Assembly (NCBI GenBank): GCA_017387685.1 | Contig: JAFOEU010000010.1 | Coordinates: 62,001-126,000 of the forward strand | DNA length: 64,000 nt | Origin: Clostridia bacterium | GTDB lineage: Bacteria > Bacillota > Clostridia > Oscillospirales > CAG-272 | Direction: 5' to 3' | Shown: piece after piece, positions 1 through 7,598 of the stretch | How the letters are laid out: every line of letters starts with the position of its first letter | How positions within the stretch are numbered: the first letter of the stretch is position 1 | Made by a program: the position numbers and the translations under genes | The notes under the pieces: generated by a model | What the model was told of the DNA's origin: nothing | Database searches by the model: none | Seen by the model: the letters and a program-made list of their open reading frames with translations, nothing else

Positions 1-1
1 G

Positions 2-2245
2 CCCGTTTATTGGTGCCCCCACGACGAGACCGCTCTCGCAGAGGCAGAGATCGAGTACGCTGACGATAAGTGTACCTCCATCTTCGTTAAGTTCAAGGTA
101 AACGATGACAAGGGCAAGCTCGCAGGACTTGATCTTGACAACACCTATTTCATCATCTGGACTACTACCACCTGGACTCTCCCCGGCAACCTTGCCATCG
201 CCCTCAACCCCATCGAGAACTATGCAGTTCTCCGCGCGGCTGACGGCAAGTGCTACATCGTAGCGGAGGCTCTCGCGGCAAAGACCATGGCTGCGGGCGG
301 CATCGAGGAGTACGAGACCGTTCTCACTATGCCCGGTCGCGAGTTCGAATTTATGACCGCACGCCATCCCTTCCTCGACCGCGACAGTATCGTTGTCAAC
401 GCTGACTACGTTACTATGGACAGCGGTACAGGCTGTGTTCACACCGCTCCCGGCTTCGGTGCTGATGACTACAACACCTGTAAGAGATACAATATTGATA
501 TCATCGTTCCCGTTGACGACCGCGGTTATCAGACCGAGGAGGCAGGCAAGTACGCGGGAATGTACTACGAGAAGTCGAACGAGGCGATCCTTGCGGATAT
601 GCAGGAATCGGGCGCACTCTTCGCATCCGAGACCACCGTTCACTCCTATCCTCACTGCTGGAGATGTAAGAATCCCATCATCTTCCGCGCAACTCCCCAG
701 TGGTTCTGCTCCGTTGCAGGCTTCAAGGATGCCGCAGTTGCGGCTTGCGAGCCCGTAACCTGGCTTCCCGCTTGGGGCGGCGAGAGAATGGTTCAGATGA
801 TCCGCGAGCGCGCAGACTGGTGTATCTCCCGTCAGCGTCATTGGGGTCTTCCCATTCCCGTATTCTATTGCGAGGACTGCGGCGAGGCGATCTGCAACGA
901 CGAGTCGATCGACAAGGTAGCAAAGGTATTTGCCGAAAAGGGCTCGAACGCTTGGTTTGACCTCGAGGCTTCCGAGATCCTCGGCGAGGACTTCGTATGC
1001 CCCGTTTGCGGCAAAAAGCATTTCACAAAGGAGACCAACACCCTCGACGGTTGGTTCGACTCCGGCTCTACCCACTTCTCCGTAATCGACGACGCATCCG
1101 ACGTTGAATGGCCCGCAGACGTATATCTTGAGGGCGCAGACCAGTACCGCGGTTGGTTCCAGGCATCTCTCCTGACCGCTATCGGATCGGGCAAGACCGA
1201 TGCACCCTTCAAGCAGGTCCTCACTCACGGTTGGGTAGTTGACGGCGAGGGCAAGGCAATGCACAAGTCCCTCGGTAACGTAATCAACCCCGACGATATC
1301 GTTAAGAAGTACGGCGCAGACCTCGTCCGCCTCTGGGTTGCATCGAGCGACTATCAGGTAGACGTCCGCGTATCCGATAACATCTTCAAGCAGCTCTCCG
1401 AGACCTACCGTAAGATCCGTAACACCGCGCGTATCATTATGGCAAACCTCGGCGACTTCAATCCCGATACCGACTGCGTAGCCCTCGAGGATATGCTCGA
1501 TATCGACCGCTGGGCTCTCTCCCGCCTCGAGGCTCTTATCGACGAGGTAAATAAGGCTTATGACGGCTATTCCTTCCACCTCGTTTACCACGCGATCAAC
1601 AACTTCTGCACCGTTGATATGTCGAAGCTCTATATCGACATTACAAAGGACCGCGTTTACGTTGAGAATCCCACCTCGAAGGCTCGCAGAAGCGCACAGA
1701 CCGCGCTCTATTATATCATCTCCGCACTCGTTAAGATGATCGCGCCCATCCTCGCCTTCACCGCAGAGGAGATCTGGCAGGCTATGCCTCACGCATCGAC
1801 CGACGACGTGACCAGCGTTTATCTCTCCGAGATGCCCAAGGCAGAAGGTAAGTTTGCATTCGACGGCGCAGAGAGATGGGAAGAACTCTTCACTCTCCGT
1901 GACGACGTTATGAAGGCGCTCGAGATCGCGCGTGCCGAGAAGAAGATCGGTAAGTCGCTCGACGCAAAGGTAACCGTTTACACCGCCGACGAGGCTACCC
2001 TCGCGCTTCTCGCGAAGTTCAGCGAGGAGGAGCTCAAGACCGTATTCATCACTTCGGGCGCACACGTTGTAAACGCTGCCGCTCCCGAGGGCGCATACGT
2101 TCCCGAGGAGGGCAAGATCGCCGTTCTCGTTGAGAACGCAGACGGTCAGCGCTGCGACCGCTGCTGGTGCTACTCCACCGAGGGCGAAGCAACCGAGGAA
2201 GGCTTCATCTGCGCAAGATGTAAGCAGATCATCGATACTCTTTAA
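2..2245 (+). CDS. ileS: Isoleucyl-tRNA synthetase (5' truncated by window edge)
   Basis: Class I aminoacyl-tRNA synthetase that charges tRNA-Ile in the cytoplasm. The frame is open from base 2, so the N-terminus with the HIGH motif lies outside the window. Visible parts are the CP1 editing domain (WTTTTWTLPGNLAIA), the catalytic core with a KMSKS-type loop reading KAMHKSLGN, the anticodon-binding domain, and a C-terminal zinc finger with CDRCWC and CARC pairs. The zinc finger places it with the E. coli-like bacterial type. The KMSKS loop is unusual in having His in place of the usual Ser. A strong hairpin follows the stop. The identification is secure; only the start is missing. Confidence 0.97.
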   Translation, partial: PVYWCPHDETALAEAEIEYADDKCTSIFVKFKVNDDKGKLAGLDLDNTYFIIWTTTTWTLPGNLAIALNPIENYAVLRAADGKCYIVAEALAAKTMAAGGIEEYETVLTMPGREFEFMTARHPFLDRDSIVVNADYVTMDSGTGCVHTAPGFGADDYNTCKRYNIDIIVPVDDRGYQTEEAGKYAGMYYEKSNEAILADMQESGALFASETTVHSYPHCWRCKNPIIFRATPQWFCSVAGFKDAAVAACEPVTWLPAWGGERMVQMIRERADWCISRQRHWGLPIPVFYCEDCGEAICNDESIDKVAKVFAEKGSNAWFDLEASEILGEDFVCPVCGKKHFTKETNTLDGWFDSGSTHFSVIDDASDVEWPADVYLEGADQYRGWFQASLLTAIGSGKTDAPFKQVLTHGWVVDGEGKAMHKSLGNVINPDDIVKKYGADLVRLWVASSDYQVDVRVSDNIFKQLSETYRKIRNTARIIMANLGDFNPDTDCVALEDMLDIDRWALSRLEALIDEVNKAYDGYSFHLVYHAINNFCTVDMSKLYIDITKDRVYVENPTSKARRSAQTALYYIISALVKMIAPILAFTAEEIWQAMPHASTDDVTSVYLSEMPKAEGKFAFDGAERWEELFTLRDDVMKALEIARAEKKIGKSLDAKVTVYTADEATLALLAKFSEEELKTVFITSGAHVVNAAAPEGAYVPEEGKIAVLVENADGQRCDRCWCYSTEGEATEEGFICARCKQIIDTL

Positions 2246-2260
2246 TCATTAAAAATATAA

Positions 2261-2300
2261 AAGAACGGGGTCGGTTAAAATCTGAGCCGACCCCGTTCTT
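2261..2300 (+). terminator. Hairpin after ileS
   Basis: A perfect 14 bp stem (2261-2274 with 2287-2300) around a 12-base loop lies 15 bases past the ileS stop. The downstream arm ends in TTCTTATA rather than a long T run, so termination may be partial and lspA, 14 bases on, could receive readthrough. Confidence 0.75.
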
Positions 2301-2314
2301 ATAAGGAAAGCAAA

Positions 2315-2806
2315 ATGCTTTGGATTATTCTTTTAGTTTTGATAATATTTGCGGATCAGCTATCGAAGTGGCTGGTCGTTGCTCTGCTTCAGGGCAAGGA
2401 GTCGGTTTACGTCATTCCGGGCGTGCTCCGATTCACCTACGTTGAAAACGACGGCGCGGCGTTCGGTATGCTCGACGATCACCGTTGGGTCTTCCTCGTG
2501 CTTTCAACCGTTATGATAATCGCGCTGATATTTTACATTGTCAAATATAAGCCGAGCAGTAAATGGGTGATGACCTCGCTCATCCTCATCGTCGGCGGCG
2601 GTATCGGTAATATGATCGACCGCATCCTGCTTGGCTACGTTATAGATTTTATCGACTTTTGCGCCTTCCCCCAGCTTTGGAGATGGGTGTTCAACATCGC
2701 CGATTCTGCTGTTTGCGTCGGCACCTTTATGCTTTCCGTCTGGCTTATTATCGACACCGTCAAGGAATATAAGCGCGAAAAGGCTGAGAAGGAGAAAGCT
2801 GAATGA
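2315..2806 (+). CDS. lspA: Lipoprotein signal peptidase (signal peptidase II)
   Basis: Membrane aspartic protease that cuts the signal peptide from diacylated prolipoproteins. The 163 residues are the family's normal length, with four predicted membrane helices. Family motifs are visible: the ENDGAAFGML block near residue 44, GNMIDR with Asp102, and FNIADS with Asp130; these two Asp residues match the catalytic pair of the family. The start has AAGGAAAG eight bases upstream. The stop overlaps the next start (ATGA), so it is translationally coupled to the pseudouridine synthase, a common neighbour in Bacillota. Its substrates would include the lipoproteins encoded at 23, 31 and 55 kb. Confidence 0.96.
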   Translation: MLWIILLVLIIFADQLSKWLVVALLQGKESVYVIPGVLRFTYVENDGAAFGMLDDHRWVFLVLSTVMIIALIFYIVKYKPSSKWVMTSLILIVGGGIGNMIDRILLGYVIDFIDFCAFPQLWRWVFNIADSAVCVGTFMLSVWLIIDTVKEYKREKAEKEKAE

Positions 2807-3747
2807 GCACCTCAGTTTACACCGCCGAGGCGGGCGAGCGTGTTGACAGCTTTCTTGCGCGTATGAGCGCCGAGGAGGAAGAGCCGCTTTCCCGCTCCGC
2901 GGCGGCGAAGCTTTGCGATGACGGGCGTGTTACCGTCGGCGGCAAGGCTGTAAAGAAAAATTACCTTCTCCGCGAGGGCGAAAGCGTAGTTGTAGTGCGC
3001 CCCGAGCCGCTCCCCGACGAAGTCGCGCCCGAAAATATTCCTCTCGATATAATCTATGAGGATGCGGATATCATCGTCATCAATAAGCCGACGGGGATGG
3101 TCGTTCATCCCGCGCCGGGAAATATGACGGGCACACTCGTTTCGGCTCTGCTTTACCATTGCGGCGACTCGCTTTCGGGCATCGGAGGCGTTCAGCGCCC
3201 GGGAATCGTGCACCGTATTGATAAAGACACGTCGGGACTTTTAGTCGTTGCAAAGAACGACACCGCGCACCGCTCGCTCTCCGAGCAGATCGCACTCCAC
3301 ACGGCTTACAGACGCTATATGGCGATCTGTGTCGGCTCACCGCGCGAGGATTCGGGCACGGTTGACGCTCCCATCGGCCGCCATCCCATTGACCGCAAGC
3401 GAATGGCTATCGTCCGCGACGGTCGCGCGAGAGAGGCTGTTACACACTTTACTGTGAAGGAACGCTTCCACGGTATCTCGCTGATCGAGTGCAAGCTCGA
3501 AACGGGCAGAACGCATCAGATCCGCGTGCATATGTCGAGCATAGGTCATCCCGTGCTCGGAGACGAGGTCTACGGCGGCGACAAGCACCGCGCGGCAAAG
3601 GAGCACGCAAAATACATATCTGGACAATGTCTGCACGCGTACAGACTTGAGCTCGACCACCCGCGCACGGGGGAAAGAATGAGCTTTGAAGCTCCACTTC
3701 CCGAAAACATGGCGCATTTAATCGAAATTTTCAGACAGGAACTCTAA
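2803..3747 (+). CDS. RluA/RluD family 23S rRNA pseudouridine synthase
   Basis: Converts specific uridines in ribosomal RNA to pseudouridine. An S4 RNA-binding domain occupies about residues 10-70 and the catalytic domain follows. The signature HRIDKDTSG is at residues 138-146, with Asp140 as the expected catalytic residue; the GRTHQIRVH motif is also present. At 314 residues it is typical for RluD-like enzymes. Its start overlaps the lspA stop by 4 bases. The exact target uridine cannot be read from the sequence, so no specific symbol is given. Confidence 0.93.
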   Translation: MSTSVYTAEAGERVDSFLARMSAEEEEPLSRSAAAKLCDDGRVTVGGKAVKKNYLLREGESVVVVRPEPLPDEVAPENIPLDIIYEDADIIVINKPTGMVVHPAPGNMTGTLVSALLYHCGDSLSGIGGVQRPGIVHRIDKDTSGLLVVAKNDTAHRSLSEQIALHTAYRRYMAICVGSPREDSGTVDAPIGRHPIDRKRMAIVRDGRAREAVTHFTVKERFHGISLIECKLETGRTHQIRVHMSSIGHPVLGDEVYGGDKHRAAKEHAKYISGQCLHAYRLELDHPRTGERMSFEAPLPENMAHLIEIFRQEL

Positions 3748-3748
3748 T

Positions 3749-4597
3749 ATGGCAGATCTCAGTAACATTTTGATAGTAACAGACCTCGACGGCACTTTTT
3801 TCGGCAAGCACGGCGCGCCGATCGAGCGAAATCTCGCGGCGGTTGAGCGCTTGAAGGCTCAGGGCGGTCATTTCACCATCGCAACGGGTCGAACCAATCT
3901 CAATCTCAAATATAAGTGGCGCGATGCCGCTGATCTAGTCAATGCGCCCGTAGTCGGTTGCAACGGCGCAATGCTCTGCGACCTTCGCACAGATAAGATC
4001 CTCAGCGGCGTGCTTATGAATCGCGAGCACGTTATGGAATTGGTCGAGCTTATGATCCGCGAATATCCCGAACTCGGCGCGAGAATTTCTGTTGAGGAGG
4101 GTTTCCTTTCCTCCCCCGGTCAGCGCGAGCGTTGTCCCTCGGTCAATCACGATCTTGAACGGGTTGCTCCCGCAAAGGTATTCTATCTTCCCGAGGAAGA
4201 ATGGTTCTCTATCGCTGATTGGTATAAGGTAGTTGTCCGCGGCGACGAGGCAAAGCTTGATGAATTCCGCATCCTCGCCGAAAAGACTTGGCCCGACCGC
4301 TTCGAAACGAGCAAATCGGGCGCGAAATATCTTGAATTTCAGGCACCGAACACCACCAAGGCAACTATGATCCCCGCTCTTCGCGAATATGTTGAAAAAA
4401 AGGCGGGCAAGCCCGTCAAGCTTTACGCCTGCGGCGACTACGAGAACGACCTGACAATGCTGAAGCTTGCCGACGTAGCCGTCTGCCCCACAAACGCTCT
4501 CGACTGCGTCAAGGCGGTTTCAGACGTCTGCCTCTGCCATCATACCGAAGGACTTATTGCAAACCTCATCGAGCTGATTGAGGAAGGAAAGATATAA
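3749..4597 (+). CDS. Cof-type HAD superfamily phosphatase
   Basis: Predicted cytosolic phosphatase of the haloacid dehalogenase superfamily, probably acting on a sugar phosphate or a flavin or nucleotide phosphate. Motif I is DLDGT (Asp12 nucleophile, Asp14 acid/base). Motif IV is GDYENDLTML near residue 230, preceded by a conserved Lys region. The 282-residue length and large cap domain fit the Cof (type IIB) group. It starts one base past the preceding stop, with AGGAA upstream, so it is the last gene of the lspA operon. The substrate is unknown. Confidence 0.88.
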   Translation: MADLSNILIVTDLDGTFFGKHGAPIERNLAAVERLKAQGGHFTIATGRTNLNLKYKWRDAADLVNAPVVGCNGAMLCDLRTDKILSGVLMNREHVMELVELMIREYPELGARISVEEGFLSSPGQRERCPSVNHDLERVAPAKVFYLPEEEWFSIADWYKVVVRGDEAKLDEFRILAEKTWPDRFETSKSGAKYLEFQAPNTTKATMIPALREYVEKKAGKPVKLYACGDYENDLTMLKLADVAVCPTNALDCVKAVSDVCLCHHTEGLIANLIELIEEGKI

Positions 4598-4600
4598 TAA

Positions 4601-4627
4601 AAATCCCGACAAATGCTGTCGGGATTT
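4601..4627. terminator. Bidirectional terminator between HAD gene and CDF gene
   Basis: An 11 bp perfect stem (4601-4611 with 4617-4627) with a 5-base loop is flanked by A-rich sequence on the left and T-rich sequence on the right. It can end both the rightward lspA operon and the leftward transporter gene, whose stop codon is only a few bases away. Confidence 0.88.
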
Positions 4628-4630
4628 TTA

Positions 4631-5797
4631 TTATACGTACGATCTGTCGATATTAACGACCGAGAAATAATTCACGTCGATCGATTTGACGATGGTTTCG
4701 ATGTTTTTGCGGATCTCATCGTCATTCTTTTTGAAATCGTAGGGAACGACGACGTCGAAGATGACGTTGGTATGTGTAGGACCCGTGACCATACGGAAAT
4801 CGTGGATGGTCAGCGCGGAGTCGATGCAGGTGACGAGGGATGCTACCTTTTCGCGAACCGATTTCGTGAGCTCATCGTTCGTTGCGATCGGGTCCATATG
4901 GATGACGGCATCGCAGTTCAGATGCTCGCGCAGCTCTTTTTCGATGTTGTCGATCATATCGTGCGTTTCGAGCAGATCTGAATCGCAGGATACCTCGGCG
5001 TGGAGCGAGATCATCGTTCGTGCAGGTCCGTAATCGTGAACGATCAAGTCGTGAATGCCCTCGACGCCCTCGTAGGAATAAACGATCTCCTCGATTTCCT
5101 TGATGAATTCCTCGCTTGGGGGAGTGCCGAGGAGGGGATCCATCGTTTCCTTGACCGCGCGCAGACCCGAGAAGAGAATGAAGCCCGAAACCGCGAGACC
5201 GCAGTAGGCGTCGATATTGATATTTGTGAGCTTGGCGAAAATGAGGCAGAGAAGTACTGCCGCAGTTGCGATCGAGTCGTTAAGGCTATCCTGAGCCGTC
5301 GCGCGCATAGCCGACGAGGCGATCTTCTTGCCGATCGTGAAATTGTAAAGTGCCATGTATCCCTTGACCGCTATCGAGCAGACGAGGATTATGACGGCGA
5401 TGATGCTGAATTCGACGGGCTCGGGGGTGATGATCTTCTCGACCGAGCCTTTTCCGAGCTCAAAGCCGACGAGGATGATGAGCATCGAAACGATCAGTCC
5501 GGATACGTACTCGATCCTTCCGTGACCGAATGGGTGATCCTTATCAGGCTTTTGTCCCGACATACGGAAGCCGATCAGCGTGATGACCGACGATCCCGCA
5601 TCGGTGAGGTTGTTGAATGCATCAGCCATGATCGAGATCGAGCCGCTGATCGCGCCCGCGAGCATCTTGATGCCGAAAAGCAGGATGTTCAGAATAATTC
5701 CCATAATGCCGCAAAGAGTGCCGTAAGCACTTCTCACCGCGGGCGATGAGGTATCCGAGCTGTTTTTTATAAATATTTTTGAAAGCAGACTTATCAA
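4631..5797 (-). CDS. Cation diffusion facilitator family metal transporter
   Basis: Membrane efflux transporter for divalent metal. Six membrane helices are predicted in the first 220 residues, followed by the cytoplasmic CDF dimer domain. The helix-2 site reads ADAFNNLTD, with Asn where zinc transporters have His. The helix-5 site reads QDSLNDS (DxxxD type). This Asn/Asp set is the pattern reported for manganese-selective CDFs, so Mn is a possible substrate. The best start is the TTG at 5797, because GGAGG lies exactly 6 bases upstream (5804-5808). An in-frame GTG at 5836 lies inside the terminator hairpin of the upstream gene and is unlikely. This gives 388 residues. Confidence 0.9.
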   Translation of the reverse strand: MISLLSKIFIKNSSDTSSPAVRSAYGTLCGIMGIILNILLFGIKMLAGAISGSISIMADAFNNLTDAGSSVITLIGFRMSGQKPDKDHPFGHGRIEYVSGLIVSMLIILVGFELGKGSVEKIITPEPVEFSIIAVIILVCSIAVKGYMALYNFTIGKKIASSAMRATAQDSLNDSIATAAVLLCLIFAKLTNINIDAYCGLAVSGFILFSGLRAVKETMDPLLGTPPSEEFIKEIEEIVYSYEGVEGIHDLIVHDYGPARTMISLHAEVSCDSDLLETHDMIDNIEKELREHLNCDAVIHMDPIATNDELTKSVREKVASLVTCIDSALTIHDFRMVTGPTHTNVIFDVVVPYDFKKNDDEIRKNIETIVKSIDVNYFSVVNIDRSYV

Positions 5798-5822
5798 ATT
5801 TAGCCTCCGAAAAAAGATTTTA

Positions 5823-5850
5823 TTGGAGGAACCCACCCGGGTTCCTCCAA
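5823..5850 (-). terminator. Terminator of the flavin reductase-aconitase X operon
   Basis: A perfect 12 bp stem (5823-5834 with 5839-5850) with a 4-base loop is followed on the minus strand by AAAATCTTTTTTC. It lies 15 bases past the stop of the small aconitase X subunit. Confidence 0.85.
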
Positions 5851-5864
5851 TATATTATATGTGT

Positions 5865-6308
5865 TTAGTCAACAACTACCACGCCGTCTTCCTTGACGGT
5901 GATGGTCATACCGTCCTTGACGTAGGAGAGGAATTCCTCGCCGAGGCAGTCGATAACGGGCATATTGATGTCCTCAACCCAAACGGAAGCGAGGACTGCG
6001 CCCGCTGCCGCGAGGGAGTCGATATGCTCGGAGAAGAGCATACAAGCGGGCTGACGCTTCATCGAGCAAGCGCAGTAGAGAACAAGTCCGCCCGTGGTCG
6101 AGCCGATCGTCTGGGGCAGACAGAGAGCCTTGCCGCAGAGAGGCTTGCCGTTGAGCTCGGGATTGTTCTGGTCGCCGCACTTGGTTTCCTTGTCGCCAAA
6201 CTGCAGAGCCATCTGCATCGAGGCGAGAGTGTTAAAGCCCTGAGTGGTAACGACGGCTTCAGCCGTGGTCGTACCGGGGGTTACAACGCGTCCTTTGAAT
6301 TCTCTCAT
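5865..6308 (-). CDS. Aconitase X swivel domain protein (small subunit, DUF126)
   Basis: The swivelling domain of aconitase X occurs as a separate polypeptide in many prokaryotes and forms a dehydratase with the catalytic subunit encoded just upstream. The 147 residues start MREFKGRVVTPGTT. They carry the conserved Ser/Gly-rich active-site turn (LPQTIGSTTGG, about residues 70-80) and a C-terminal beta barrel (DINMPVIDC). The start has AGGGAGG upstream and lies 2 bases past the large subunit's stop. Characterised members dehydrate cis-3-hydroxyproline (bacteria) or phosphomevalonate (archaea); the substrate here is not established. Confidence 0.9.
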   Translation of the reverse strand: MREFKGRVVTPGTTTAEAVVTTQGFNTLASMQMALQFGDKETKCGDQNNPELNGKPLCGKALCLPQTIGSTTGGLVLYCACSMKRQPACMLFSEHIDSLAAAGAVLASVWVEDINMPVIDCLGEEFLSYVKDGMTITVKEDGVVVVD

Positions 6309-6310
6309 AA

Positions 6311-7585
6311 TTATTTACCTCCCTTTGTGATTGCGGTAAGAATCTCGTCGTCGGTGTAGTAGCGCGCGGTGGTGTAGGTGCGGAGCTTATTCGACGAGGT
6401 GATGACGGGCATCTTCTTGCAAAGCGGATTGTTCATATACATAAGGGGGCAGATATAAGAGGTGATAACGCCGGTTGCCTTGAGGCGAGCGGCATATTCG
6501 GTCTTATTGAATTCCTCGAGAACCTTGGGAGCGGCGGTGAAGACGGTGGGGATGAGAACGGTCTTGTTGCCTGCCGCCTTGAGTCCCGCCTCAACCTTGT
6601 CGGTCCAGTCCTTAAGCTGCTGGAGCGACATATGAGGGCATCCCATAAAGCAAAGCTTCGGGGTAGCGTCGGGATTCTTCCAGACTACGGGGTAGTTTGC
6701 CTTGACTCTTTCAAGCTCGGCATCGGTGATAACGTATTCCTTCGCGCCCTCGGCGATGAGGGATTTGCCCTGCTCCTTTGCCTCGGGGGTGAGGTTTTCG
6801 ATGTGGTAAAGACCGACTGCACCGTTCGATGCTGTTGCCGCGCCGAAATCCTTGAGGTAGGTGCAAGCGGAATCATCAAGCTCCGAGCCGATCCACTTGT
6901 CAAGACCGACGATGTAGGGAACGTCCTCCATTACCTTCATACCGATAGCCGAGCCGAGAAGCTGTGCCTCGGGCTTCTTGGTGGTTTCGATCTTGATGAT
7001 CCAGGTCGCGCGTCTGCCCTCATCGGTAAGAAGACCGAAGTAGGGAACGTAGCCGACGATCGAGCCCATAATGTCCATAATTCCCGAGTTACGGTTGCAA
7101 CGCGCGCCGAGGACGGAGTTGGCGTAAACGACCGCGGAGGACTCTGCCCACGAGAGGACGTCGCCCTTCTTCGGTACGTTACCAACCTGATCGAGGTAGC
7201 AAGCGCAGGTGAAGGCATCGTCCGACATAAGACCGAGCTTGTGGAGCTGCTCCTCGTAGAAATTCTGCTTGGTGTACATCAGCTTGTTGAAAACGAGCTT
7301 CTGAAGGAAGTTTGCGGGTACGTTCTTGTCAACGGGTCTGGGGTCGACCGAGAAGGTCTGCGAGGATTTTACACCCGCATCGAGAAGCTGTTGCATAAGG
7401 TCGTAAACGGGAGACATTACCTTCAAGCCGAAGGAGGTAACGAGGTGGTTGTGCTTTGATGTAACGGGCACCATTTTTTCTGCCCCGAAAGCGTCACCGA
7501 ACATAACCATGGTCTTCATAATTTTTGCCATAGTCTCGCCCTGCGAGCCGTTCAGTATCGCCTGCTGTTCTTCATTAAGATACAT
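6311..7585 (-). CDS. Aconitase X catalytic subunit (DUF521)
   Basis: Large subunit of the aconitase X hydro-lyase, an iron-sulfur enzyme that removes water from a hydroxy acid. The 424 residues include the N-terminal YLNEEQQAILNGSQG block, the SRHNHL-like segment (TSKHNHLVTS), ARCNRNSGIMD around residue 160, and MGCPHMSLQQL around residue 310; Cys residues in these places are expected cluster ligands. It sits 13 bases after the flavin reductase gene and 2 bases before the swivel subunit, so all three are one transcript. The substrate could be a hydroxyproline or another 3-hydroxy acid; the reductase partner argues that its enoate product is reduced further. Confidence 0.9.
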   Translation of the reverse strand: MYLNEEQQAILNGSQGETMAKIMKTMVMFGDAFGAEKMVPVTSKHNHLVTSFGLKVMSPVYDLMQQLLDAGVKSSQTFSVDPRPVDKNVPANFLQKLVFNKLMYTKQNFYEEQLHKLGLMSDDAFTCACYLDQVGNVPKKGDVLSWAESSAVVYANSVLGARCNRNSGIMDIMGSIVGYVPYFGLLTDEGRRATWIIKIETTKKPEAQLLGSAIGMKVMEDVPYIVGLDKWIGSELDDSACTYLKDFGAATASNGAVGLYHIENLTPEAKEQGKSLIAEGAKEYVITDAELERVKANYPVVWKNPDATPKLCFMGCPHMSLQQLKDWTDKVEAGLKAAGNKTVLIPTVFTAAPKVLEEFNKTEYAARLKATGVITSYICPLMYMNNPLCKKMPVITSSNKLRTYTTARYYTDDEILTAITKGGK

Positions 7586-7598
7586 GTTTGTTTCTCCT

